49,759 nt of DNA, taken from an uncultured Clostridia bacterium. Its GTDB lineage: Bacteria > Bacillota > Clostridia > Christensenellales > Borkfalkiaceae. The translations under genes were made by a program, and so were the position numbers. How positions within the stretch are numbered: the first letter of the stretch is position 1; each line of letters begins with the position of its first letter. The stretch is from positions 1-49,759 of the forward strand of contig CALVZM010000008.1 of the NCBI GenBank assembly GCA_944372515.1. The letters run 5' to 3'. Shown piece after piece: positions 30,796 through 41,162 of the stretch. Below the pieces are notes generated by a model. The model worked only from the letters and a program-made list of their open reading frames with translations. It was not told the DNA's origin and searched no databases.

Positions 30796-31623
30796 ATGGC
30801 TGTTAAAAGATATAAACCGACCTCTCCGGCCCGCCGTTTCATGACCGTTTCGACGCATGAAGAACTCACCGGCGACAAGCCCGAAAGATCCCTGCTCTGC
30901 GACCAGCGCCACACGGCGGGACGCAACAACACGGGCAGGATCACGGTAAGACACCGCGGCGGCGGCAACAAGACCAAATACCGCATCATCGATTTCAAGA
31001 GGACCAAGGACGGCATTCCCGCCAAGGTAACGTCCATCCAATACGATCCCAACCGCACGGCGAACATCGCCCTGATCGTGTATGCGGACGGCGCGAAGAG
31101 TTACATCCTCGCTCCCGTCGGGCTGAACGTGGGGGACACGGTGGTCAGCGGCGTTGACGCCGACATCAAAGTGGGCAACGTGCTGCCTCTCTCTTCCATC
31201 CCCGTCGGTACCATGGTGTGCTGCATCGAACTGCAACCCGGCCGCGGCGCCCAGATCGCGCGCAGCGCCGGCATTTCCGCCCAGATCATGGCGGCGGAAG
31301 GCAAATATGCCACGCTGAGAATGCCCAGCGGCGAAATGCGTCTGGTGCCCCTCGGCTGCCGCGCGATGATCGGTCAGGTGGGCAATGTGGAACACGAGAT
31401 CATCTCTCTCGGCAAAGCGGGCAAAGCCCGTTACCTCGGGCAGCGTCCCGAAGTGCGCGGCGCGGTCATGAACCCCTGCGATCACCCGCACGGCGGCGGC
31501 GAAGGCAAATCGCCCGTCGGACATCCCGGTCCCCGCACGCCTTGGGGCAAACCCGCTCTCGGTTACAAGACGAGAAAGCACAAGAACCGCACGAGCAAAT
31601 TCATTTTGAAGAGAATCAACTAA
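30796..31623 (+). CDS. rplB: 50S ribosomal protein L2
   Basis: The 275-residue protein has the complete L2 pattern: [41 protein letters not shown] and the functionally critical C-terminal [15 protein letters not shown] with the conserved His near the peptidyl-transferase centre. It is needed for subunit association. GGAGGAAAG lies before the ATG. Confidence 0.98.
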   Translation: MAVKRYKPTSPARRFMTVSTHEELTGDKPERSLLCDQRHTAGRNNTGRITVRHRGGGNKTKYRIIDFKRTKDGIPAKVTSIQYDPNRTANIALIVYADGAKSYILAPVGLNVGDTVVSGVDADIKVGNVLPLSSIPVGTMVCCIELQPGRGAQIARSAGISAQIMAAEGKYATLRMPSGEMRLVPLGCRAMIGQVGNVEHEIISLGKAGKARYLGQRPEVRGAVMNPCDHPHGGGEGKSPVGHPGPRTPWGKPALGYKTRKHKNRTSKFILKRIN

Positions 31624-31642
31624 TCGGAGGGAGATAAATCAA

Positions 31643-31924
31643 ATGTCGAGAAGTATCAAAAAAGGCCCTTACGTTGAAGCCAAACTGCTTGCACGCATCC
31701 AGGCGATGAACGCGGCCAATGAAAAGAAAGTCATCAAGACGTGGTCCAGGGCGTCCACCATCTTCCCCGATATGGTCGGGCATACCATTGCGGTATACGA
31801 CGGGAGAAAACATGTTCCCGTGTACGTAACGGAAGACATGGTCGGCTGCAAACTGGGCGAATTTGCTCCCACGAGAACGTTCGGCGGTCATACGGCGAAG
31901 ACGACGACGCCGGGCAAGAAGTAA
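31643..31924 (+). CDS. rpsS: 30S ribosomal protein S19
   Basis: The 93-residue protein begins [15 protein letters not shown] and contains [23 protein letters not shown] and the [11 protein letters not shown]-terminal segment. It is in the 30S head next to S13 and is the partner that RimM contacts during assembly. GGAGGGAG precedes it. Confidence 0.98.
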   Translation: MSRSIKKGPYVEAKLLARIQAMNAANEKKVIKTWSRASTIFPDMVGHTIAVYDGRKHVPVYVTEDMVGCKLGEFAPTRTFGGHTAKTTTPGKK

Positions 31925-31941
31925 GGAGGTCTTGAAGGATT

Positions 31942-32343
31942 ATGGCAGGCAATATGAATAAAAAGACCCAGAGAGTCGAAGAGAACAAGGACAAACGTCC
32001 CTATGCGGTCGCCAAATACATCCGCATTTCTCCTTATAAAGTGCGCACGGTGCTCGCGCTCATCCGCGGCAAGTCCGTTCAGGAGGCGGCAGCCATCCTG
32101 ACCTACTGCACCAAGTCCGGCGCAGATCCCGTGAAAAAGGTCCTTCTGAGCGCGGCGGCAAACGCCGAGCACAACAAGGGCATGGACAGGAACGATCTGT
32201 ACGTCGCCGAATGCTTTGCGGACGGCGCGCAGACCTTGAAGAGAATGCAGCCCGTCTCCAAAGGCAGAGGGCACGCCATCCTCAAAAGAACGAGCCACAT
32301 CACGGTCATTCTGGACGTAAAGAACGGAGAAGGAGATAAGTAA
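31942..32343 (+). CDS. rplV: 50S ribosomal protein L22
   Basis: The 133-residue protein contains [22 protein letters not shown] and the tunnel beta-hairpin region [21 protein letters not shown]. It has an N-terminal extension of about 20 charged residues compared with the usual 110. The hairpin is where macrolide-resistance changes occur in other bacteria; nothing unusual is seen here. AAGGAGG lies upstream. Confidence 0.97.
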   Translation: MAGNMNKKTQRVEENKDKRPYAVAKYIRISPYKVRTVLALIRGKSVQEAAAILTYCTKSGADPVKKVLLSAAANAEHNKGMDRNDLYVAECFADGAQTLKRMQPVSKGRGHAILKRTSHITVILDVKNGEGDK

Positions 32344-32344
32344 G

Positions 32345-33010
32345 ATGGGACAGAAAGTAAATCCTCATGGTTTGAGAGTCGGTATCATCAAGGATTGGGA
32401 TACGCAGTGGTACGCCGATAAGAAGGATTTCTCCAAATTCCTCAAAGAGGACAACGTCATCAGGACGTTCCTGAAAAAGAAATACTATGCGGCGGCGATC
32501 AGCAAGATCACCATCGAAAGAGCGGCGGCGCGTATCGTGGTTACCATCTATACGGGCAGACCGGGGCTTCTCATCGGTCAGAAGGGCAGCGAAATCGAGG
32601 TCATCAAGAAGAATCTCGCCCGTCTCACGGGCGGCAAGAACGTCGTCATCAACGTAACGGAGATCCGCAAGATCGACCAGGACGCGCAACTCGTCGCGGA
32701 GAGCGTGGCGCAGCAACTCGAAAAGCGCATGTCCTTCCGCCGTGCGATGAAGCAGGCGATCGGCAGGAGCGTCAGAAGCGGCGCCAAGGGCGTCAAGATG
32801 ATGGTTTCCGGCCGTCTCGACGGTGCGGAGATCGCCAGAAGCGAACAATATCACGAAGGTTCCATTCCTTTGCAGACCCTGCGCGCGAACATCGATTACG
32901 GTTTCGCGGAAGCGCACACGACGTTCGGCATGATCGGCGTCAAGTGCTGGATCTACAAGGGCGAAGTGCTCGGCAAGCCCAAAAAGGGCGTTGAAGGAGG
33001 CGAACAGTAA
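32345..33010 (+). CDS. rpsC: 30S ribosomal protein S3
   Basis: The 221-residue protein begins [18 protein letters not shown]. It has a type II KH domain ([18 protein letters not shown] near 75) and the C-terminal S3 domain ([21 protein letters not shown] and [19 protein letters not shown]). It forms part of the mRNA entry channel. It starts two bases after the rplV stop codon, with its binding site inside rplV. Confidence 0.98.
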   Translation: MGQKVNPHGLRVGIIKDWDTQWYADKKDFSKFLKEDNVIRTFLKKKYYAAAISKITIERAAARIVVTIYTGRPGLLIGQKGSEIEVIKKNLARLTGGKNVVINVTEIRKIDQDAQLVAESVAQQLEKRMSFRRAMKQAIGRSVRSGAKGVKMMVSGRLDGAEIARSEQYHEGSIPLQTLRANIDYGFAEAHTTFGMIGVKCWIYKGEVLGKPKKGVEGGEQ

Positions 33011-33450
33011 TGTTGATCCCCAAGAGAGTCAAGAGAAGAAAGCAGCACAGTAGCGGGCACATCCGCGGGGCTGCGCATAAAGGCAATACCATCGCCTACG
33101 GCGAATATGCGCTGGTGAGCGAGAGCAACGGACGCATCAAGTCCAACCAGATCGAAGCCGCCCGTGTCGCCATGACGCGTTTCATCAAGCGCGGCGGCAA
33201 GGTGTGGACGGATATCTTCCCCCACACGCCCATCACCAAACACCCCGCAGAAGCCCGTATGGGTTCCGGCAAGGGCAACGTGGAATATTGGGTCGCCGTC
33301 GTGAAAGCGGGCAGAGTGCTCTTTGAGATGGCGGGCGTGCCCGAGGACATAGCCAGAGAGGCAATGCGCCTTGCGGGGCACAAACTTCCCGTAAAGACGA
33401 AGTTCGTCAAGAAGGAAGCGGAAAAAGTTGAAGAAGGCGGTGAACTGTAA
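33010..33450 (+). CDS. rplP: 50S ribosomal protein L16
   Basis: The 146-residue protein shows [56 protein letters not shown] and [13 protein letters not shown]. It contacts the elbow of A-site tRNA. It starts in a TAATG overlap with rpsC and ends in another with rpmC. Confidence 0.98.
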   Translation: MLIPKRVKRRKQHSSGHIRGAAHKGNTIAYGEYALVSESNGRIKSNQIEAARVAMTRFIKRGGKVWTDIFPHTPITKHPAEARMGSGKGNVEYWVAVVKAGRVLFEMAGVPEDIAREAMRLAGHKLPVKTKFVKKEAEKVEEGGEL

Positions 33451-33644
33451 TGAAAGCGAAAGAAATTCACGATCTGACCGCGGAAGAGTTGCAAAAGAAA
33501 CTGGCGGAACTCAAAAGCGAACTTTTCAATCTGCGTTTCCGTCTGGCGGCAGGGCAACTGGAAAATCCGGTTGCCATCAGAACCTGCAAGCGCAACATCG
33601 CGCGGGTCAATACCGAACTGCGCGCGAGAGAATTGAAGGCGTGA
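33450..33644 (+). CDS. rpmC: 50S ribosomal protein L29
   Basis: The 64-residue two-helix protein reads [37 protein letters not shown] and [14 protein letters not shown], the full L29 pattern. It is at the tunnel exit beside L23. Coupled to rplP through TAATG. Confidence 0.97.
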   Translation: MKAKEIHDLTAEELQKKLAELKSELFNLRFRLAAGQLENPVAIRTCKRNIARVNTELRARELKA

Positions 33645-33660
33645 ACGGAGGGCACGGAAC

Positions 33661-33915
33661 ATGGAAAGAAATTTAAGGAAAGAAAGAGTCGGCGTCATCG
33701 TGTCCGACAAAATGGATAAGACGGTCGTCGTTGCGGTTACGGATAAGAGAAAAGACCCTCTGTACAAGAAGACGATCACCCGCACGAAGAAATTCAAGGC
33801 GCACGATGAAAACAACGAGTGCGGCATCGGCGACACCGTCCGCATTGCCGAGACGAGAAAACTCAGCAAGGACAAGAACTGGCGTGTCGTGGAAATCGTC
33901 GAGAAGGCCAAATAA
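33661..33915 (+). CDS. rpsQ: 30S ribosomal protein S17
   Basis: The 84-residue OB-fold protein begins [22 protein letters not shown] and has the [15 protein letters not shown] and [24 protein letters not shown] segments typical of S17, an early 16S rRNA binder. Confidence 0.97.
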   Translation: MERNLRKERVGVIVSDKMDKTVVVAVTDKRKDPLYKKTITRTKKFKAHDENNECGIGDTVRIAETRKLSKDKNWRVVEIVEKAK

Positions 33916-33936
33916 AAAGAAGGAGAACGAAGACTT

Positions 33937-34308
33937 ATGATACAACCACAGTCAAGACTCAAAGCGGCGGACAACTCCGGCGCGAAAGAACTTATGTGCA
34001 TCAGAATTATGGGCGGCTCTTTCCGCAGAAGCGGCAACATCGGCGACATCATCGTGGCGTCCGTGAAAACGGCGACGCCCGGCGGCGCGGTCAAGAAGGG
34101 CGAAGTCGTCAAGGCGGTCATCGTCCGCACGACCAAAGGCATCCGGAGGGAAGACGGCACTTACATCCGTTTCGACGACAATGCCGCGGTCATCATCGAC
34201 AGCCAGAAACAGCCCAAGGGTACCCGTATTTTCGGGCCGGTGGCGAGAGAAATCAGAGACGACAAGAGTTTCCTGAAAATCATCTCTCTCGCGCCCGAAG
34301 TGCTGTAA
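33937..34308 (+). CDS. rplN: 50S ribosomal protein L14
   Basis: The 123-residue protein begins [22 protein letters not shown] and contains [15 protein letters not shown] and the C-terminal [24 protein letters not shown]. It forms an intersubunit bridge and is the docking site of the silencing factor RsfS in other bacteria. Confidence 0.98.
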   Translation: MIQPQSRLKAADNSGAKELMCIRIMGGSFRRSGNIGDIIVASVKTATPGGAVKKGEVVKAVIVRTTKGIRREDGTYIRFDDNAAVIIDSQKQPKGTRIFGPVAREIRDDKSFLKIISLAPEVL

Positions 34309-34320
34309 GGAGGTAACGGA

Positions 34321-34776
34321 ATGAACGTAAAAGTAAACGATACGGTCGTCGTCCTCACGGGCGGCATCGATACGACGGAAAAGACCATCAAAGGCAGAAC
34401 GGGCACCGTTGTGGCGGTAGACCGCAAGCACAACACCGTTACCGTCAAGGGCGTGCGGATGGTCAAGAAGCACGAGAAAGCCAGAAAGGCACAGCAGGTT
34501 TCGCAGATCGTGGAAGTGGAAGCGCCCATCGACGCCTCCAACGTCATGGTCATCTGCCCCGCCTGCAACAAGCCCACGCGCGTCTATCATGCCGTCGTGG
34601 ACGGCAAGAAAGTCAGGGTGCACGGCGGCAAGAACGGCTGCGGCGCTTCCCTCGACAAGGCATACAGCAAAGTTTCCGTGAAGCAGGCGGAAAAGGAAGC
34701 CGTGGCGGCACCCAAAAAGCGCACCCGCAAGAGAACGGCGAAGACCGAAGCGGCGCAAGAGGGCAAGAAGGAGTAA
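34321..34776 (+). CDS. rplX: 50S ribosomal protein L24 with basic C-terminal extension
   Basis: The 151-residue protein has the KOW motif near the N-terminus ([32 protein letters not shown]) and the L24 tail [22 protein letters not shown]. An extra 35 or so residues follow, rich in Lys, Arg and Ala ([23 protein letters not shown] at the end, shown in part). Usual L24 is about 105 residues. The extension is probably a disordered rRNA-binding tail. L24 starts 50S assembly with L3. Confidence 0.95.
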   Translation: MNVKVNDTVVVLTGGIDTTEKTIKGRTGTVVAVDRKHNTVTVKGVRMVKKHEKARKAQQVSQIVEVEAPIDASNVMVICPACNKPTRVYHAVVDGKKVRVHGGKNGCGASLDKAYSKVSVKQAEKEAVAAPKKRTRKRTAKTEAAQEGKKE

Positions 34777-34790
34777 CGAGGTAGAGGAAT

Positions 34791-35345
34791 ATGGCAGAAA
34801 AAACGATGAACAGAGTGAGAGAACGCTACCAAAAAGAAGCCGTTCCCGCTCTTATGAAAAAATTCGGCTATACGAGCGTTATGCAGTGCCCCAAGATGGT
34901 GAAGATCGTCATCAACACGGGCTTGGGCGACATCAAGGACAACGCGAAATCGGTCCAGACGACTGCCAACGAGATCAAGATGATCACGGGACAGCAGCCC
35001 GTTCTGGTCAAGGCGCGCAAATCGGTCGCAAACTTCAAACTCCGCGAAGGCATGAACGTAGGCATCAAGGTTACGCTGCGCGAAGACAGGATGTATGAAT
35101 TTTACGACAAATTCGTGTCCATCGCCCTGCCGCGCGTGCGAGACTTCCGCGGTGTGTCCGACAAGTCTTTCGACGGCAGGGGCAACTTTGCCATGGGACT
35201 CAAAGAACAACTCATCTTCCCCGAAATCACCTATGACCAGGTGGAGAAGATCAGGGGCATGGACGTCTGCATCGTAACCACGGCAAAGACGGACGAAGAA
35301 GCGCGCGAGCTTCTGAGACTGCTCGGGATGCCTTTCAAGAAGTAA
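34791..35345 (+). CDS. rplE: 50S ribosomal protein L5
   Basis: The 184-residue protein contains [48 protein letters not shown] and [24 protein letters not shown]. It binds 5S rRNA in the central protuberance and contacts P-site tRNA. Length and motifs are normal. Confidence 0.98.
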   Translation: MAEKTMNRVRERYQKEAVPALMKKFGYTSVMQCPKMVKIVINTGLGDIKDNAKSVQTTANEIKMITGQQPVLVKARKSVANFKLREGMNVGIKVTLREDRMYEFYDKFVSIALPRVRDFRGVSDKSFDGRGNFAMGLKEQLIFPEITYDQVEKIRGMDVCIVTTAKTDEEARELLRLLGMPFKK

Positions 35346-35357
35346 GGAGATAAGAAC

Positions 35358-35543
35358 ATGGCAAAGAAGTCAATGATCAATAAACAGCAAAAAACTCCCA
35401 AATACTCCACGCGGGCATACACGAGATGCTCCATCTGCGGCAGACCGCACGCGGTCCTCAGAAAATACGGCGTTTGCCGTATCTGTTTCAGAAATCTCGC
35501 TTACAAGGGTGAGATTCCCGGCGTGAAGAAGGCGAGTTGGTAA
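35358..35543 (+). CDS. rpsN: 30S ribosomal protein S14, zinc-binding type Z
   Basis: The 61-residue short form has both CxxC pairs: CSICGRPH and CRICFRNLA. The zinc-binding type is usual in Firmicutes, and the longer zinc-free paralogue is not in this window. It sits in the 30S head. AAGGAG precedes the ATG. Confidence 0.97.
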   Translation: MAKKSMINKQQKTPKYSTRAYTRCSICGRPHAVLRKYGVCRICFRNLAYKGEIPGVKKASW

Positions 35544-35555
35544 GGAGGTAAGAAC

Positions 35556-35945
35556 ATGACAGATCCCATTGCAGATATGCTGACGAGAATCAGGAATGCA
35601 ATCGTTGCCAAGAAGGAAACGGTCGAGATCCCTGCCTCCAACATGAAGAAAGCCATTGCCGATATTCTCCTCTCCGAAGGTTACGTCAAGGACGTAAAGA
35701 TCGCGGAGGACGGTTATAACGGCAAGATCGTCATCACCTTGAAATACGACAACAAGCAGTCGGTCATCAGCGGCTTGCAGAGAGCGTCCAAACCGGGACT
35801 GAGAAAGTACGCGGGCGTGGAGAACATGCCCAAAGTACTCGGCGGTTTCGGCACGGCGATTCTCTCCACGAACAAGGGAATTATGACGGATAAGCAGGCA
35901 AAGGCAGCCAACGTCGGCGGCGAAGTGCTCTGCTACGTCTGGTAA
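35556..35945 (+). CDS. rpsH: 30S ribosomal protein S8
   Basis: The 129-residue protein begins [19 protein letters not shown] and ends with the S8 C-terminal signature [16 protein letters not shown] (here [21 protein letters not shown]) and GGEVLCYVW. It binds the central domain of 16S rRNA; in E. coli it represses the spc operon. Confidence 0.98.
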   Translation: MTDPIADMLTRIRNAIVAKKETVEIPASNMKKAIADILLSEGYVKDVKIAEDGYNGKIVITLKYDNKQSVISGLQRASKPGLRKYAGVENMPKVLGGFGTAILSTNKGIMTDKQAKAANVGGEVLCYVW

Positions 35946-35964
35946 GGAAGGAGGGCAATCATTT

Positions 35965-36516
35965 ATGTCAAGAATCGGTAAAATGCCTGTCGCTCTTCCC
36001 GCAGGCGTCAGTGTGGATTTCAAAGACGGCGTTCTGAGCGTGAAGGGTGCCAAAGGTACCCTGACCCAGCAGGTCGTCGGCGCCGTCGACATCAAGGTCG
36101 AAGGCACGACGGCGCACGTCGTTGCGCTGGACGAAGCGCCCGAAACGCAGGCAAGGCACGGTCTGTACCGCGCGCTGCTTGCCAATATGGTCAAGGGCGT
36201 AACCGAAGGTTATTCCAAGAGCCTCGAAATCCGCGGCGTCGGCTGGAAGGTCGAAAAGAACGGCAAGGGTCTGACGCTGAGCGTCGGTTTCTCCCACAAA
36301 GTTCCCGTGGCGGAAGTTGCGGGCATCACGTTCGATTGTCCTTCCCCCACGGAGATCACCGTTTCCGGCATCGACAAGACGCTGGTGGGACAGGTCGCCG
36401 CCAACATCCGCGCCGTCCGCGAGCCCGAACCGTATCACGGATACGGCATCCGCTACAAGGGCGAGAACGTCGAGCATAAGGAAGGCAAGACTTCCGGCGG
36501 TAAGGGCAAGAAATAA
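35965..36516 (+). CDS. rplF: 50S ribosomal protein L6
   Basis: The 183-residue protein has two repeated L6 domains. Landmarks are SRIGKMPVALPAGVSV, HGLYRALLANMVKGVTEGY and the C-terminal signature EPEPYHGYGIRYKGENV. It lies near the sarcin-ricin loop. Confidence 0.98.
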   Translation: MSRIGKMPVALPAGVSVDFKDGVLSVKGAKGTLTQQVVGAVDIKVEGTTAHVVALDEAPETQARHGLYRALLANMVKGVTEGYSKSLEIRGVGWKVEKNGKGLTLSVGFSHKVPVAEVAGITFDCPSPTEITVSGIDKTLVGQVAANIRAVREPEPYHGYGIRYKGENVEHKEGKTSGGKGKK

Positions 36517-36529
36517 GGAGCGTTGAGAT

Positions 36530-36898
36530 ATGATTTCTAAAATTGATAAAAATGCAGTCAGACAGAAAAGACATCGGCGCGTGAGAAAGAACCTGTCGGG
36601 GACGGCGGAAGCACCCCGCATGAACGTATACAGAAGCCTGAATCACATCTATGTTCAGATCATCGACGACACGAAGGGCGTAACCCTCGTTTCCGCCTCC
36701 ACGATGGAGAAAGCGGTGAAGGAGAAGATCGCCGACATGACCAAGACCGAGGCGGCGAAGGTGGTCGGCATGACCGCCGGCGAAAGAGCCAAGGAAAAGG
36801 GCATTGAAACGGTCGTGTTCGACAGGGGCGGCTATCTGTACACGGGCCGCGTGAAGGCGGTCGCGGACGGCGCGAGAGAAGCCGGACTGAATTTCTAA
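36530..36898 (+). CDS. rplR: 50S ribosomal protein L18
   Basis: The 122-residue protein has the basic N-terminus [37 protein letters not shown] and [28 protein letters not shown]. It binds 5S rRNA together with L5. Confidence 0.98.
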   Translation: MISKIDKNAVRQKRHRRVRKNLSGTAEAPRMNVYRSLNHIYVQIIDDTKGVTLVSASTMEKAVKEKIADMTKTEAAKVVGMTAGERAKEKGIETVVFDRGGYLYTGRVKAVADGAREAGLNF

Positions 36899-36910
36899 GG
36901 AGCGAAAACC

Positions 36911-37438
36911 ATGGCAGACGAAAAAAGAGAAAACAGAAGACCCAGAAGACAGGAAGTCGATGACGGTCTGATCAAGAAAACCATCGAAGTCAACCGCGTT
37001 ACCAAGGTCGTCAAGGGCGGCAAGAACATGCGTTTTGCCGCGCTCGTGATCGTCGGCGACGGCAACGGCAAGATCGGTCTCGGTTCCGGCAAAGCCAAGG
37101 AAGTTCCCGAAGCGCTGGAAAAAGCCACCCTGCGCGCCAAGAAGAACATGGTCTCCATCGCGATGGTGGATTCCACCATTCCCCACGAAGTGCTGGGCAA
37201 GTTCGGCAAGGGCTCCGTCCTCATGATGCCCGCTGCCGACGGTACCGGCGTCATTGCGGGCGGTCCCGTCCGTGCGGTCATGGAAGCGGTCGGCATCAAG
37301 AACATCCGCACCAAATCGCACGGCACCCAGAACAAGGGCAACTGCGTCAAGGCGACGCTTGCGGGGCTCATGTCCCTCAAAACCGCCGAGGAAGTTGCGG
37401 CGCTGCGCGGCAAGGACGTAGAGGACATCAAAGGTTGA
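36911..37438 (+). CDS. rpsE: 30S ribosomal protein S5
   Basis: The 175-residue protein contains the double-stranded RNA-binding domain ([41 protein letters not shown]) and [19 protein letters not shown]. It is important for decoding accuracy. Nothing in the spectinomycin loop region looks unusual. Confidence 0.98.
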   Translation: MADEKRENRRPRRQEVDDGLIKKTIEVNRVTKVVKGGKNMRFAALVIVGDGNGKIGLGSGKAKEVPEALEKATLRAKKNMVSIAMVDSTIPHEVLGKFGKGSVLMMPAADGTGVIAGGPVRAVMEAVGIKNIRTKSHGTQNKGNCVKATLAGLMSLKTAEEVAALRGKDVEDIKG

Positions 37439-37452
37439 CGGAGGGCATTACC

Positions 37453-37635
37453 ATGGCTAAGATCAAAGTTACTTTAATGAAGAGCACCATCGGTAAGACG
37501 CAGGACGTGAAAGACACCGTCTCCGCGCTCGGACTCACCAAGATCCGCACGTCCAACGTGCTGGAAAACACGCCCGCCATCCAGGGCATGGTCAAGAAAG
37601 TCGGCTACCTTTTGAAGGTAGAGGACGCAGAGTAA
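37453..37635 (+). CDS. rpmD: 50S ribosomal protein L30
   Basis: The 60-residue protein reads MAKIKVTLMKSTIGKTQDVK and then LGLTKIRTSNVLENTPAIQGMVKKVGYLLKV. The ATG at 37453 is used, after GACGGAGGG. The open frame to 37435 adds six residues with no family support. Confidence 0.96.
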   Translation: MAKIKVTLMKSTIGKTQDVKDTVSALGLTKIRTSNVLENTPAIQGMVKKVGYLLKVEDAE

Positions 37636-37650
37636 GAAAGGAGGCAAAAC

Positions 37651-38103
37651 ATGAGAATCGATACTCTTTCCCCCGCCGAGGGCGCGAGAACGGCTTCCAA
37701 ACGTCTCGGACGCGGCATCGGGTCGGGTTTGGGCAAGACCTCCGGCAAGGGACACAAGGGACAGTGGGCCCGTTCGGGCGGCGGCGTCCGTCCGGGGTTT
37801 GAAGGCGGTCAGATGCCTTTGGCGCGCCGCGTGCCCATCAGAGGTTTCAACAACAAGAACTTTACCAGAAGATATGTCATCGTCAATCTTTCCGACCTTT
37901 CCGAAGTGCCTGCCGGCACGACGGTCGATCTGGAATACGTTCTGGCGAACAAACTGGCGAAGGACGTCAAGAACAACGTCGGGCTGAAAGTCCTGGGCGG
38001 CGGCTCCGTGGAGAGCGCCTTGACCGTAAAGGCGGCGAAATTTTCCGCTTCCGCCAAAGAAGCCATCGAAAAGGCGGGCGGCAGCGCGGAAGTTCTTTCT
38101 TGA
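37651..38103 (+). CDS. rplO: 50S ribosomal protein L15
   Basis: The 150-residue protein has the glycine-rich N-terminal half ([40 protein letters not shown]) and the C-terminal globular part ending [10 protein letters not shown]. It binds 23S rRNA during late assembly. AAAGGAGG precedes the ATG. Confidence 0.98.
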   Translation: MRIDTLSPAEGARTASKRLGRGIGSGLGKTSGKGHKGQWARSGGGVRPGFEGGQMPLARRVPIRGFNNKNFTRRYVIVNLSDLSEVPAGTTVDLEYVLANKLAKDVKNNVGLKVLGGGSVESALTVKAAKFSASAKEAIEKAGGSAEVLS

Positions 38104-38116
38104 ATCATCGAGAGAA

Positions 38117-38170
38117 TACGGAAAAATTACGGAACATAATACGGAAAACCGTCTGAAAAACGGTTTTCCG
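38117..38170 (+). promoter_or_regulatory. TACGGA repeats and hairpin between rplO and secY
   Basis: TACGGA starts at 38117, 38128 and 38140, about one helical turn apart. The third copy leads into an 11-bp hairpin (38142-38152 with 38160-38170) without a T tract. This may set secY expression apart from the ribosomal genes, or may be an RNA processing site. Confidence 0.35.
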
Positions 38171-38246
38171 CATTGCCATTCCATCATCACTTTGCGTTTC
38201 CGTCCGCAAGAGGGGGGACGTAAAAATCTCAATTTCGGAGAACAAA

Positions 38247-39581
38247 ATGTTTGAGACGTTAATCAATGCTTTTAAGGTCAAGGAGATTCGCCGAAAGATC
38301 TGGATGACGCTTTTGCTTCTGCTCGTGTTCAGGATCGGCTGCTACATCCCCGTTCCGGGGCTGAACAGTTCGGTCTTCGGCGGCGCCATCGAAAGCAATC
38401 AGTTCCTCGAACTGATGAGTTCCATCACGGGCGGCTCGCTCGCCAACGGAACGCTCTTCGCGCTGGGCATCGGACCGTACATCAACGCATCCATCATCGT
38501 GCAACTCCTCACATTCGGTATTCCCGCCCTCGAACGCCTCTCCAAGGAAGGCGAAGACGGCAGGAGAAAAATTTCCCAACTGACCAGATACGTCGCCATT
38601 GCTCTGGCGATCATCCAATCGGTTGGTATCATCGTCAATTTTGCCGTCAATCAGGAAGGCGCCGTGGACATCGCGCTTTTCGGCTCCACCGTCTGGGGCA
38701 CGACGGCTGCCAATTGGATCGCGGGCGTGTTCATGACCATCGTATACACCGCGGGTGCCTGCCTTGTCATGTGGCTGGGCGACCGCATCACGGAATACGG
38801 CGTCGGCAACGGCATGTCCCTGATCATCTTCATCGGTCTTATCTCGACGGCGGGTCTGGCGATCCTGGACAAATTTGCCCAGGTCTTCGGCATCGGGGAA
38901 TACAGCCCCGGCGACGTCAACGCCATCTGGGAGATCATCGGCTTTGTCGCCATCACGATCGTGCTCTTCACTGCCATCGTGGCGGTCGACCTCGCCGAGC
39001 GTAAGATCCCCGTGCAGTATGCCAAACAGGTCAAGGGCAGAAAGATGTACGGCGGTCAGCGTTCGGAGATCCCCATGCGCATCGCGGCGAGCGGCGTCAT
39101 GCCCCTCATCTTCGCCTTCGCGCTCATCTCCGTGCCCGGGCTCATCATCAGCATCTTCTGGCCGAACAGCGAAGCCAACGAGAGTTGGACGTGGTTCACG
39201 ACCAGCCCGATCTATCCTTTCGTGCTCTGCATCCTGATCTTCTTCTTCTCGTTCTTCTACTCGCAGATGCAGTTCAATCCCGACGACGTGGCGAAGAGCA
39301 TCCAGCAGAACGGCGGGTTCATCCAGGGCATCCGTCCCGGCAGACCCACGGCGGAATATCTCAAAAAGATTTCGGGCAGGATCACCCTGTTCGGCGCCAT
39401 CTATCTTTCGCTGGTCGCGTTCGTCCCTTCCCTGCTGTTCAGTCTGGTCAGCCCGGACGGGTCGCTCGTGAACGTATTCTCGACCACGGGTATCCTCATC
39501 GTCGTTTCGGTGGCGATGGAGTTCGACAAACAACTGCAATCCCAGTTGATGATGAAGAATTACAAAGGATTTCTCAAATAA
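38247..39581 (+). CDS. secY: protein translocase subunit SecY
   Basis: The 444-residue integral membrane protein has ten predicted membrane segments. It shows the plug/TM2 region (GGSLANGTLFALGIGPYINASIIVQLL), the cytoplasmic loop RKIPVQYAKQVKGRKMYGGQ, IPMRIAASGVMPLIFAFAL and PDDVAKSIQQNGGFIQGIRPGRPT. It forms the protein-conducting channel with SecE and SecG. Normal position in the spc operon, with a 143-nt gap before it and CGGAG before the ATG. Confidence 0.98.
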   Translation: MFETLINAFKVKEIRRKIWMTLLLLLVFRIGCYIPVPGLNSSVFGGAIESNQFLELMSSITGGSLANGTLFALGIGPYINASIIVQLLTFGIPALERLSKEGEDGRRKISQLTRYVAIALAIIQSVGIIVNFAVNQEGAVDIALFGSTVWGTTAANWIAGVFMTIVYTAGACLVMWLGDRITEYGVGNGMSLIIFIGLISTAGLAILDKFAQVFGIGEYSPGDVNAIWEIIGFVAITIVLFTAIVAVDLAERKIPVQYAKQVKGRKMYGGQRSEIPMRIAASGVMPLIFAFALISVPGLIISIFWPNSEANESWTWFTTSPIYPFVLCILIFFFSFFYSQMQFNPDDVAKSIQQNGGFIQGIRPGRPTAEYLKKISGRITLFGAIYLSLVAFVPSLLFSLVSPDGSLVNVFSTTGILIVVSVAMEFDKQLQSQLMMKNYKGFLK

Positions 39582-39738
39582 TTCCGCGCCCCGCAAGAGG
39601 GTGCTGCCGTTCGGTCCCGGCAATGCCGTCTTCGCCCTTCGCTTTGCCCCGTAAAACGCGGGCATGGCGGGGTCGGAGCGGCGTTCTCTTGCAGAAAGAC
39701 CGGGACGGGTCAAAGAAAATGCAAGGAGAGTCAGCGGT

Positions 39739-40377
39739 ATGAACATCATTTTACTCGGCGCCCCCGGCGCCGGCAAAGGTACACAGGCGACGAAAATTTC
39801 CGATAAGTACGGCATGCCCCATATCTCCACGGGCGACATCTTCCGCGAGAACATCAAAAATCAAACGGAGATCGGCATGCTCGCGAAGTCCTACATCGAC
39901 AAGGGGCAACTCGTCCCCGACGAGGTAACCTGCAAGATCGTGGAGGAACGCCTTTCCCGCGACGACTGCCGCGAAAAGGGCTATCTTCTGGACGGTTTCC
40001 CGCGCACCCTCGCCCAGGCGGAGGCGCTCGACAAGATCACGAAGATCGACGCGGTCGTCAACATCGACATCGATTTTTCCCTGCTCATGAACCGCCTTTG
40101 CGGCAGACGGGTCTGCCGGGACTGCGGTGAAAGTTATCATGTTTCCATGCTGCAAGGCGCCACGACGTGCGCCCGCTGCGGCGGCGAACTTTACACCCGC
40201 AAGGACGACAATCCCGAAACGGTGCAAAGCCGCCTTGCCGTCTACACCGAACAGACGGCGCCGCTCATCGATTATTACACGAAGAAAGGGCTCATCCTGA
40301 ATTTCACCGGCACCGACGATCCCCCCGCCGTACTCTTCGGCGAGATCACGGCGGAACTCGACAAATTGGCGCGCTGA
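39739..40377 (+). CDS. adk: adenylate kinase
   Basis: The 212-residue enzyme interconverts ATP, ADP and AMP. It has the P-loop LLGAPGAGKGTQ (5-16), AMP-binding PHISTGDIFRENI and LLDGFPRTLAQAEAL. The LID domain carries a zinc-type Cys quartet (CRDCGESYH and CARCGGEL), as in many Gram-positive enzymes. The ATG at 39739 follows AAGGAGAG; the frame is open to 39664 but only the later start matches the family. Confidence 0.97.
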   Translation: MNIILLGAPGAGKGTQATKISDKYGMPHISTGDIFRENIKNQTEIGMLAKSYIDKGQLVPDEVTCKIVEERLSRDDCREKGYLLDGFPRTLAQAEALDKITKIDAVVNIDIDFSLLMNRLCGRRVCRDCGESYHVSMLQGATTCARCGGELYTRKDDNPETVQSRLAVYTEQTAPLIDYYTKKGLILNFTGTDDPPAVLFGEITAELDKLAR

Positions 40378-40390
40378 CGCCCCCGATCTT

Positions 40391-41134
40391 ATGATTTACG
40401 TCAAAAATCCGGAAGAAATCGGAAAAATCAAAGCCGCCTGTGCCGTGGTGCGCGACGTCCTCGCCTATGTGGGCAAACATATCCGCGCGGGCATGACCAC
40501 CAAGGAAGTGGATACGCTCGTCCATGATTACATCGTTGCCGACGGCGCAACGCCGTCTTCGCTGGGATATTACGGGTTTCCGGGTTCGGCGTGCATCTCC
40601 GTCAACGAAGTGGTGGTGCACGGCATCCCGGGCGATCTGGTCCTCAAAGACGGCGACATCGTCAGCGTGGACGTTACCGCGGAAAAGAACGGCTACAACG
40701 GCGACGCCTGCCGCACCTATTGCATCGGCAACGTTTCGCCCGAACGGCGCAAACTCGTCAAGGTAACCGAGGAATGCTTCTTTGAAGGCATCCGGGACCT
40801 GAAAGCGGGCACGCCGCTCTATGACATCGGATACCGGGTGCAGCGCCATGCCGAAGCGAACGGGTTCGGCGTCGTGCGTGCCTTTGTGGGGCACGGCATC
40901 GGCAGGGAAATGCACGAAGACCCGTCCGTGCCCAATTACGGCAGGAAGGGGACGGGCATGCGGCTGAAAGCGGGCATGACCATCTGCATCGAGCCGATGA
41001 TCACGCAGGGCGACTGGCGGGTGAAGACCCTTCCCGACGGCTGGACGACGGTAACGCAGGACGGTTCTGCCGCGGCGCATTACGAAAATACCGTGCTCAT
41101 CACCGAGGACGGTGCGGAAATACTGACGCTGTAA
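40391..41134 (+). CDS. map: type I methionine aminopeptidase
   Basis: The 247-residue enzyme removes initiator methionine. The pita-bread fold ligands are visible: His78 in NEVVVHGIP, Asp94 in DIVSVDVT, Asp105 in GYNGDACRT, the His in [14 protein letters not shown], the Glu in MTICIEPM, and the last Glu in [11 protein letters not shown]. It lacks the N-terminal zinc-finger extension of some homologues. It follows adk by 13 nt in the usual order. Confidence 0.97.
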   Translation: MIYVKNPEEIGKIKAACAVVRDVLAYVGKHIRAGMTTKEVDTLVHDYIVADGATPSSLGYYGFPGSACISVNEVVVHGIPGDLVLKDGDIVSVDVTAEKNGYNGDACRTYCIGNVSPERRKLVKVTEECFFEGIRDLKAGTPLYDIGYRVQRHAEANGFGVVRAFVGHGIGREMHEDPSVPNYGRKGTGMRLKAGMTICIEPMITQGDWRVKTLPDGWTTVTQDGSAAAHYENTVLITEDGAEILTL

Positions 41135-41162
41135 GTCAGAAATAAAATCGGAGGAAGTTTTT

